Positions 56,047-64,000 of a stretch of DNA of 64,000 nt are shown here, one piece after another. The stretch comes from Hemileia vastatrix. Its lineage: Eukaryota; Basidiomycota; Pucciniomycetes; Pucciniales; Zaghouaniaceae. The number at the start of each line of letters is the position of its first letter. Position 1 is the stretch's first letter. The notes beneath the pieces were generated by a model that worked only from the letters and a program-made list of their open reading frames with translations, was not told the DNA's origin and searched no databases. The translations under genes were made by a program, and so were the position numbers. Location of the stretch: assembly GCA_030280995.1 (NCBI GenBank), contig JASXTE010000008.1:20945693-21009692 (forward strand), given 5' to 3'.

Positions 56047-59000
56047 GTAATTTGGTTGATAGTCACTTGGGAATGTTTTCTAGTAAGACTTCTTCTGCAG
56101 GTAATATTATTGAGAATGGTGAAAGAACAGTTAAACCTGTTAAAAGACAGCTTCCTGTAACTAGTAGCCCTATTAATGTAATTAGCAAATTGTCATTTGA
56201 TGAACCTCTACATTTGACTTCTACTTCTTTAATTAATCCTTCTCTTGCAATTAAGAATGATTTTGTTTCCCCTGAAGTCTATAACTTAATTGAGAAAACT
56301 TCTGAAGAAATATTGAAAGATACCCTTGATTTAATGTTGTGAAAGACAAACATTTGAGAGATGTGTTAATCCATGAGAATGATAGATTAAATAATTTGCA
56401 CTTGCAATGTAAAGTAAGTTCTTCTGTACAGGATACAGCTTATTTTAAAATCAAAGAAACCTTGAATATTGTTCTTAGCCAACAAAAACAAATAAGGAGT
56501 GAACATAGAGCTATCTCATAAAAAATATCAATCTATATAAGACCTTGAGTGAATTGAAACCTCTTATTGAAGAAAATTATTCATTAAAAAGTGAAATAAA
56601 ATCTCTACAAAATGAGTTTAAAAAGCTAAAAAATGATTTCCATGAACTAAGTGCCAAACACACAGTTTCTGAGGACAGAAATGTTCTATCTCTTGATAAA
56701 GTAAATGACCAGATGTCTGAAATTCCAAGAATAAGAAACTATGTGTCTGAACTGCAGGAAAAATTCTCAACCTTAACCATCAATAATGGTATGAATGAGA
56801 ATGCTGTCCAAAAGCTGCATAGAAATAAAGAAAAAGAACCTGAGCAGAGTTCCTCTTTTCTTCCTCATATTTCAACCATTAAACAAACTGACAATGAGTC
56901 TGTAAAATCTTTTTCTACTAGCGAAAAATCTTGTGATGGTCATGCACCAGCTGTTTCTGTAAATAATGAAATTTCTGAACACCTGGCTAAACTTCAGGAA
57001 TCATTACTGAATAATAATTCAAACCAAAAAATGGACCATCCCAGTAGTCAGAAAAATTGGCCTAAGTTGGACCAATATCCTACCTTTGATGGTGATTTTT
57101 CCTCTGATTGGCAACACTTTATCCAAAGAATTGATAATTTAAAGAGATCTTATAAACTACCTGATGAGGAAATTGTTTCTAGGCTAATTTCTTTATTTTC
57201 CAATGTAGCCTTGATGTGGTATGAATCTGTCCTTTTAGATAACAATCATTATACATGGAATGATTGGAAATCCTTGATTGAGAATCAGTTTGGTGGTTCA
57301 AAATTCAGGTTAGCTCAGCAAAGACTGTATGAGAATACTAAGTATGTATCATCCTCTGTTGAAAAGCCCATTGTTTTTCTTATGAAAATAAAAAAATCCT
57401 AAGAGCAATTGATCCAAAGATGGATTATGATATTTGGAGAGATAAAATCTTGTATGAATTACCAAATTCTCTTAGAGACTTGATTGTGGCTAGAGCTGAA
57501 CATTTAAGAGAAAATTCTTCTTTCATTAATATCTGTAATGAGGTACTACTCAACCATAGATATGAACCAAGGAATTACCTTGGTAAATTTTATAATGATC
57601 AGAATAAACCTTCTTCAAAGCTCCCAGAAAAATCTGGTAAACCCTCTGCCCCAGTTGCACCTAAAAAATATGCAACAAATACTTGTTATAAATGTAACAA
57701 ACAATGGCAAAAGGGTCATGTTTGTGACAAGAAAATTCATCTTGTTGAAAAAAATGAAGACACTGATGAAGCTGAAATTGATGTCAATAATTCTTCAAGT
57801 GATTGTGAAAGTAATATCTCCTATGGCAATGACTTTGTTAAAGATGTTTTAATGTTAGAACAGGATTTCCATTATTTAGATAATATATCTGAAGAATGTG
57901 TATTGGATTTATCTTCAGTAGAAAATGCTGAAATAATTAAAGATATTACTAACAATTCTATAGCCATATCCCCCTTGAAAGCACCTGTTATCATTAATCG
58001 TAAGAATGTTGATGTGGTTCTTGACTCTGGTGCTGGAGGAAGTGTAGTCTCTGAAAAGGCTTTAGCTTCAGTAGATAAGGATTATTTGAGTAAATTATTA
58101 CCTATAACTTCTGAAAAATGGAGAGGGTATGGTTCTACCTTAATTCCTATTAGCAAATACAAAACCTCTGTATTCTTCAAATATAATGGTGGTTTTTTCA
58201 GAGCTATTTGTGAATTTTTTTTCATGCAAAATGATAATTTAAGCAATTGGTTTATTATGGGTAATGATATTTTAACCATGTTTGGTGTGAAATTGGACCC
58301 AGAAAAAAATCGTTTCACCTTGGGATTGAATGGCAAAAGGAAATTCAAAATTTCCTCCTCTAGAAAAACATCTGGGCATCTGTTAAAGTCTTGTAACTCA
58401 CTAATCCAGTGTAAAGGCAGAACAACAGTTGAAATGGATGATTTATTAAATGAAATAAATACTGCTTCTTTTGGTGATCAGTTAACTAGTGAACAAAAAG
58501 ATTCTATTATTGCCTCAATTACCTCTTTCCCTATGGCTTTTGCTCATGGTTCTCATGTCTTAGGAATTGTTCAGGAAGAAATGAAAACTACTTTATCCTG
58601 TAACTTGAGTGATATCCCTCCTAGTCTTAAGAAAAAACCATATCCTGCTTCTCCAACAAAAAGAAAGGATATTGAAGATAATATTGCCACCTTATTAAAA
58701 ATGAATATCATTGAGAAAGTGGATGTCACCCCCAAATATTGTGTCATCTCCCCAGTCTTGATTTCTTATGAAAAAGATAAGGCTAGATTATGTGGTGATT
58801 ACAGAGCATTAAGCACTTATACTGTTGATGATATTTATCCTTTACCCAGAATTAATTCAATACATGCTACCTTGCAAGGTGCAAATTTTATTAGTTGTCT
58901 GGATGGTAATAAAGGATATCATCAAGTTCCAGTTGAGAAAAATTCTCAAAACTTTTTTCTTATTGCTACACATATGGGAATATATAAGTATGTTAGGATG

Positions 59001-59836
59001 CCATTTAACCCTAAAAATTCTCCTTCAGTTTTTCAAAAAGTCATGGATAACACTTTCCATAAGGAAATAATTGAAGGATGGCTCATGGTTTATATTGATG
59101 ACATTATAATTTTTTCTAAAACTTTTGATGATCATATGATTCACTTAAATAGAGTTTTACAGAAAATGGATGAAATCAATATGACCTTGTCCTTAAAAAA
59201 GTGTAAATTTGGTTTTCAATCCTTGAAAGTCCTTGGCCATGTTGTGTCAGGCTTACAAATTTGTGTAGACCAAAATAAAGTTGCTGTCATTCAAAATGTG
59301 AAAGCACCAACTTCTGTGAGAGAAATCCAAAGTTTTTTGTGTATTTGTGGCTATTATAGACAATATATTAAAAATTATAAGGTCATAGCCTTTCCTCTTA
59401 CAAAACTGACCAGAAAAGATGTTGCCTTTCTCTGGAATAATGACTGTCAAAAAGCTTTTGATACATTAAAAAGTTGCTTAATGACAGCCCCTATATTGGC
59501 TCTTCCAGATTTCAACAAACCTTTTGTCCTATACACAGATGCTTTCTTTGTTGGTCTGGGTGCTGCTCTTCACCAGAAACAAATTATAAATGATAAATCC
59601 TCAGAGGTTGTAATTTGTTATATTTCAAGAACCTTGAGAAATAGTGAATTGAAATATGGTGCCACTCAATTGGAGTGCTTAGCAGTTGTTTGGGCTCTTG
59701 AGAAGCTTCATTACTATCTAGATGACCAAAGATTTGAATTGGTAACTGACTGTAGTGCTGTGAAGTCCCTCTTAAACCTGAAAACACCTAACAGACATAT
59801 GTTCAGGTGGCAACTTGCTGATCAAGAATACAGAGG
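56040..59836 (+). pseudogene. Broken Gag-Pol of gypsy-2
   Basis: Gag starts at ATG 56040 (MVSNLVDS). It is cut into at least four pieces: a stop near 56340, a frame change to 56339-56521, another to 56545-57402, and a small indel near 57385-57400 that shifts to the frame open until 59876. Recognisable parts are the coiled coil, SQKNWPKLDQYPTFDGD capsid text, the zinc knuckle CYKCNKQWQKGHVC, protease with DSG instead of DTG, reverse transcriptase with YIDD, and RNase H up to QEYRGR. The last open piece is long (57420-59836), so the lesions are few and the element is of moderate age. Integrase is absent. Confidence 0.85.
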
Positions 59837-60420
59837 ACGGTGTAGACAATCCTATAGTAGTAGCTATGGGCCTTGACCAAGGGAGTTGGAGTAAAACCAG
59901 AAAGAATAACCCCTGTCCCTTTAGAAAAACAAGTGAGATTTATCTGTTGCAGCAAATTGGAGATCTGTTTGCTAGACCCTCTAATTAAACACACTTGACC
60001 CCTTTAAAAGTGAAGATAATATTCCCAGACAGTCTGCCAGAAAGAGTTGAAATGAAAAGTAATATATTCAAACAAAAAACCAGCCAATGAGACAGTGAGG
60101 AACAGAGAGGCGATTATTAAAGAGATAAGATGATCCCCTATAAATCTTCCCACACAGGCATCATACAGCCAGTGCACAGACCACCCTGACCAATTCCCCA
60201 GCCAAAATCCAGCTTTCCCAGCCTTTTTCATGCATAAAAGTGCATTTTAGCGCCTCCCCAGTGCCCAGGAAGCCAGGCCGCTTGGAGGCGGCTCTGCTTA
60301 GGAGTAGGCAGGCCGCTTGGGGGCGGGCTGGCCGCTTCTAGGCCCTAAAACACCCATACAACCCATAAAAACCCTAAAAACCCTAAAAACCCATAACTTC
60401 ACTAATAAACAAAATAAACA

Positions 60421-60670
60421 CACATAAGACATACCAAAATGAAAAGAAAATGAAGGAAAATAAGCTGAGACATAATAAGTGACCCTAGCTTAAGCCTAAA
60501 CAAGCACCACTAAGCAATAAACATCCGATAAATACCAATAACAACACCATAACTACCCTATAAAACAAGGTAACCACCCATAAGGGATACCAAAATGAAG
60601 AGAAAAGAAAGGACATTAAGCTGAGACATAATAAGTGACCCTAGCTTAAGCCTCCATAAACACCACTAAC
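60421..60670. repeat. Tandem duplication, period about 156 bp
   Basis: TACCAAAATGAA...AGCTGAGACATAATAAGTGACCCTAGCTTAAGCC occurs at about 60432 and again at about 60588, with similar spacers. Just before it (60345-60400) is a short run of AACCCTAAAA units, not true telomere repeats. Confidence 0.75.
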
Positions 60671-61111
60671 TACCACCTAAAGATGAAAAAATCCACTAAT
60701 AACACCATAACCCCAATAACACCCTACATACCAAATACCCCCAAAAATGCACTCCAAAGGCCTACCCAGGTTTGGATCACCACATCCTCCCTCCAATCAA
60801 GAATGTCACCATTCTTCCTTTTCCAACAGCCATGTTTGAACACCTCTCCAGAATCCTTACAAACAGCCCATTTCTCTCTTCCACCAGATCCTATTCCATC
60901 CTAAGTGAACTTCTGAACCAGCAATCCAAGTTACTTCTTTAAAACTTCTCTTGCACCATGCCTTTAAATTAAATCTATCTCTGTGAAAAGAATCTCTTTC
61001 TTCTGTTCCTGAATTCCAAATATGGCTGTACCAGCTTCCAACAATGAAAAGTGATATCCAGTTGACAAGTCTTCCTGACTATAACCTTCTACCAGCATAA
61101 AAATTTACTCA

Positions 61112-61830
61112 TTTTATAGTCTTGGGGGACTCACAACCCTCAGTTTAAAGTCTTGGGGTACTAAAAGCCCTCAGTTTAAAGTCTTGGGGGACTAACAGCC
61201 CTCAGTTTAAAGTCTTGAGGGACTCCAAAAATCCTCAGTTTATAGTCTTGGGGGACTGAAAAAACCTGAATCACAGAACCCAGAACAAGAGATCAACCAG
61301 AAAAAGATTTAGAGAAGTAACTAACTTTCTGGGGTAACTGTATATAGAGCTGCCAGCCCATCAGTCACCCCCCAAACTTGCCTTTACAAAATTCAGAAGT
61401 TCCCCCTTGGATCCTTCTGACTTTAAACTTCCACATCACACTGCCTCCCATTCCTCATTTTATAGTCTTGGGGGACTTACCATCAACAATCCTCAGTTTA
61501 AAGTCTTGGGGGACTAACACAGTGTTCAGTTTAAAGTCTTGACGGACTACTTCTTGACAAAATCTTGAAACCAGCCAGTTTAAAGTCTTGGAGGACTACT
61601 AGATCCACAGTAGTAAAATTAAATTATTGAATAAATCTTTAACAACCAGCCAGTTTTAAGTCTTGGAGGACTAACAGAATTTTCAGTTTAAAGTCTTGAT
61701 GGACATAAAAAAATCTTAAGCCCGTAATTAAAAGATCAGTTTAAAGTCTTGAAGGACTTTCCAGAAAAAAAATCTTGAATATATATCCCATAATTAAAAA
61801 AAATTCAGCTTGAAGTCTTGAAGGATGTTC
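61112..61830. repeat. Minisatellite-like array, unit CAGTTTAAAGTCTTGGGGGA
   Basis: About a dozen copies of CAGTTTAAAGTCTTGGGGGA and close variants at irregular 28-60-bp spacing, in two clusters (61112-61260 and 61457-61830), with outliers near 62320 and 62582. Copies vary mainly in the G run (GGGGGA, GAGGGA, GACGGA, GAAGGA). Confidence 0.85.
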
Positions 61831-62775
61831 CAGAAAAAAATCTTGAAGATATATCCCATAAATCCCCAAACCAAAAACCATCAAAGCCAAAACATTTAAC
61901 CTCCTTTAACAAATAAAACAAAATAAAATGGTATCCCCCAGCCAATTGATGAGCTGATCCCCTGATACCTTACCCACATCCAAGTGCACCTTGATGTGGT
62001 CACACCTAAAAAATTTAATTTTTTTATTTTTATTTTGACTCCTTCTCTTCTACCAAAAACATTGCCAGAGCCCTATGTTGAGCCTTTGAACAAACATAGA
62101 CTCCATAAAAAAATTAAAAGAAAAAAAAAGAGAAAAAAAGAAAAAAATCTTGAATCCACCACTTTCACAGCCAACACCCTAGAACCACATAGCAAAGCCA
62201 GCTCCAGGTCAACAGAATAGATCACTGGGTGGGCTCCCTCCAATAAGTAAAAATGATGGGAGACCACCAATGATCCACCACCAATCCAAAAGCACCAAAA
62301 GACATCCAAGGCAATCCAGTTTAAAGTCATAGAGGACTAAAAACCTGAATCACAAAAAAACAACACTAGAATTCAACTAGAAAAAAACCAAAGGCTTGAA
62401 ACAGACATTCTGGGGTAACTTTTCTACAGAGCAGCCAGCTCATCAGTTACCCCCACACTTGCCAAAGAAAAATCTAGAAGCCCCCCCTGGGTACCTTCTA
62501 ACAAAAACACAACATCCAACAAAATTAAACAAAACCAATAAACATGAGGGGTCCAGCACTTAAAGACCAAAAGAATTGTCATTTTAAAGTCATGGTGGAC
62601 TAAAAACCTGTTAAAGAAAAAAAACCAATACTAGAATTCAACAAAATTAAGAAAAGGGGTTGGAAACAGACAATCTGGGGTAACTGTTGATAGAGCAGCC
62701 AGCCCATCAGTCACCCCCACACTTGCCAAAATAAAATCTAGAAGCCCCACCCCTGGGTACCTTCTAACAAAAAGG
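61300..62775. repeat. Three copies of a 115-bp block
   Basis: Blocks at about 61310-61425, 62395-62510 and 62655-62770 share TCTGGGGTAACT, AGAGC-GCCAGC-CATCAGT-ACCCCC, ACTTGCC and CTTCTAAC/CTTCTGAC. The second and third are closer to each other than to the first. Each is followed or preceded by a CAGTTTAAAGTC unit, so the whole stretch grew by segmental duplication. Confidence 0.7.
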
Positions 62776-63096
62776 ATTTTCCAACACAAATCTTCTCCCA
62801 TAAAAAACCAAAACCATTAAAAAACCATTAAAATTCTTGAAATCAAAAAAAAATCCAATTTAGAAATAAAATTTTGCAGTTTAACCTCATGTTGGAGGTG
62901 AAATAAAACCAATAATCTTCATTTTTATCTTCATTTTATTTTAATTAAAATATCCATCTTCACTTGAATTTTTCTTTTCTTCCATCTTCATTATACTAAT
63001 ATTTTTTTTTTATTACAGGCGGGCCGCCCGACCTTGGAGGTGCCGCCTGAAGCGGCCCAGCCTCCCTTTTTTATATAGAGACTTGAACCAGAGAAA

Positions 63097-63975
63097 CTAA
63101 AAAGAATTGGACAAAACAACAAAAAAAAATCCTGACCAAATACATAGAGGCCAAATTAAGCAAAACCAAAACAAATTAAGTAGTTTATCCTCATTTAGGA
63201 GGAATAAGATTCTTGAAATCCCAAGGTTTAAACCAATAAGTTTGCCCCTAGGGCTTGAACCCCCTAAGCTCCTCTTCCAATTCTGATATCCCAGAATCAG
63301 ACCTCCAAACAAAACTTCCATCCTCCTCCATACACTGAGTCTACCATAGTTCACATTACCAGAATCCATAAATTCTCCACCCTGTGAAACATCTGGAACC
63401 TCCACCACATCTTTAAAATCAACCTCCATACCAGTGACATCCAAAACATCACAATTTTCCCCTTCCCTACAGGAATCTTGCTTAGAATCTGCAAAATCCT
63501 CCAGAATAACATCCATAACATCAAAATAAAAATCCTCCTCCAAGAAGAGACCTTCTGATCTTGAGGGAACCACCTGAAAATAATCTTCCTCTATGAGAAA
63601 AATATCCAAGACAGAATCTTTCTGTCCATCCAAAAGTTCAACTGATACATCTTCCTCCCATAAGCCATTATCTGAACTTGAGAAAGAAAAATAATCATCC
63701 CACAGCAACAATTCATCCACCACAGATTCCTTCTCAATATCCAAAAATCCTTCTTCATGACCAGACAAGTCCTCCTTTCCACATAATTCACCCAAACTTG
63801 AGGAAATACACTGTTCCTCCAGTGTGTACATTTCCAAAAAATCCAGTGAAGCACATTCCTGAGATTCCATGGCTTCCTTTGGAAAAGAAAAATCAGTTTC
63901 ACAAACATCATCAGAGTCCCCATCTTCCAAGATTGATGGCTCCAACACATCTCCAGAAACTGAATTTTCCACCAC
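63097..63975 (-). CDS. Acidic ORF, partial, unknown function
   Basis: A 292-codon minus-strand ORF starting near the window edge; the frame could extend upstream beyond position 64000. The first 200 residues are strikingly acidic (Asp/Glu/Ser with aromatic residues, for example DDYFSFSSSDNG and EEDFYFDVMDVILEDF). The C-terminus turns basic and then hydrophobic (LLNLFWFCLIWPLCIWSG), which could be a membrane segment. I recognise no retroelement domain. If the adjacent region is an LTR, this would be the last ORF of that element. It may equally be a degraded reading frame. Confidence 0.35.
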   Translation of the reverse strand: MVENSVSGDVLEPSILEDGDSDDVCETDFSFPKEAMESQECASLDFLEMYTLEEQCISSSLGELCGKEDLSGHEEGFLDIEKESVVDELLLWDDYFSFSSSDNGLWEEDVSVELLDGQKDSVLDIFLIEEDYFQVVPSRSEGLFLEEDFYFDVMDVILEDFADSKQDSCREGENCDVLDVTGMEVDFKDVVEVPDVSQGGEFMDSGNVNYGRLSVWRRMEVLFGGLILGYQNWKRSLGGSSPRGKLIGLNLGISRILFLLNEDKLLNLFWFCLIWPLCIWSGFFFVVLSNSF

Positions 63976-64000
63976 AGTCTCCTGAACCTTTACATCTAAC

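Larger units (their letters stand above)
53455..59836 (+). mobile_element. Older, 3'-truncated Ty3/gypsy element (gypsy-2)
   Basis: A diverged relative of gypsy-1. Its LTR start, TTTCAGCC..CCAGGAGCCCAGTAAA, aligns with TGTCAGCC..CCAGGACTGAGTAAA. Its LTR end, GGCCGACA, followed by AGTAGGAGCCTTTCC, aligns with GCCTGACA and ATTGGGGGCCTTTCC. The coding part is homologous up to the RNase H text QEYRGR and then stops at about 59836, where unrelated C-rich sequence begins. Integrase, chromodomain and 3' LTR are missing. Several stops and frameshifts show it is inactive. Confidence 0.85.
59841..63096 (-). repeat. C-rich, internally repetitive region, possibly a long LTR
   Basis: Composition changes abruptly at about 59837-59841, where TGTAGACAATCCTATAG follows truncated gypsy-2. 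Two GC-rich blocks containing GCCGCTTGGAGGCGGC-like or GGGCCGCCCGACC text lie at 60240-60345 and 63018-63062. On the minus strand CTATATAAAAAAGGG (about 63064-63078) is a good TATA box just after the stop of the ORF at 63097, and the region would end in ATTGTCTACA. That arrangement fits a long minus-strand LTR, but no second copy is in the window, so this is a hypothesis. No ORF within it is convincing. Confidence 0.4.

Noticed and set aside
59846..59994. Continuation of gypsy-2 RNase H past 59836
   Set aside because: The translated tail CRQSYSSSYGP and beyond has no match to the gypsy-1 protein, and the base composition changes here.
60345..60400. Interstitial telomere repeat
   Set aside because: The units are AACCCTAAAA/CCCTAAAAA with irregular spacing, not CCCTAA repeats, and the run is short.

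Overview
The window looks like nuclear DNA of a filamentous basidiomycete, most plausibly a rust fungus (Pucciniales) with a large, AT-rich, transposon-filled genome. The evidence is the many short introns (about 55-120 bp) with GTAAGT/GTATGT donors, a basidiomycete-type Plavaka/CACTA transposase, a TET/JBP-type dioxygenase of the kind expanded in basidiomycetes, and chromodomain Ty3/gypsy elements. The species cannot be fixed from the sequence alone.

Layout. (1) 1-3.2 kb is AT-rich and gene-free, with a purine-rich repeat arm, a 199-bp MITE and a palindromic repeat end. (2) 3.2-23.5 kb is a gene island: a five-exon SNF2-family ATPase, a convergent two-exon gene of unknown function, a Plavaka transposase with one in-frame stop, a three-exon proline-rich gene, a 1.9-kb array of palindromes with the core TTTCGATCGAAA, an apparently complete PIF/Harbinger transposon, a multi-exon gene rich in charged and Ser residues, and a TET/JBP-like 2-oxoglutarate dioxygenase with a homopolymer frameshift at its N-terminus. 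(3) 23.7-26.05 kb holds three copies of a 27-nt motif upstream of the dioxygenase and then a cluster of a dozen or more consecutive, mostly unrelated GC-rich hairpins. (4) 26-53.4 kb is dominated by an AT-rich non-coding repeat of at least 5 kb present as an inverted pair. The spacer between the arms holds MITEs, a broken coiled-coil gene, an antisense gypsy fragment and a pyrimidine tract. The second arm is split by a young 9.7-kb Ty3/gypsy chromovirus (40640-50364) with equal-length, apparently identical 1501-bp LTRs and a TATAA target duplication. (5) 53.45-59.84 kb is an older, related gypsy element that has lost its 3' half. (6) 59.84-64 kb is a C-rich, internally repetitive region, perhaps a long LTR read on the minus strand, with an acidic ORF running towards the right edge.

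How it fits together. Most of the window is nested mobile DNA. The Harbinger element and two MITE families share the terminal pattern AGGGGGTNTCA and AWT target duplications, so the transposase may act on them in trans. SNF2, Plavaka and TET/JBP-like genes within 20 kb resemble the fungal DNA-transposon cargo described for TET/JBP genes; that they form one element is inference. Exon joins were worked out by eye from splice signals and reading phase. No similarity search was run.
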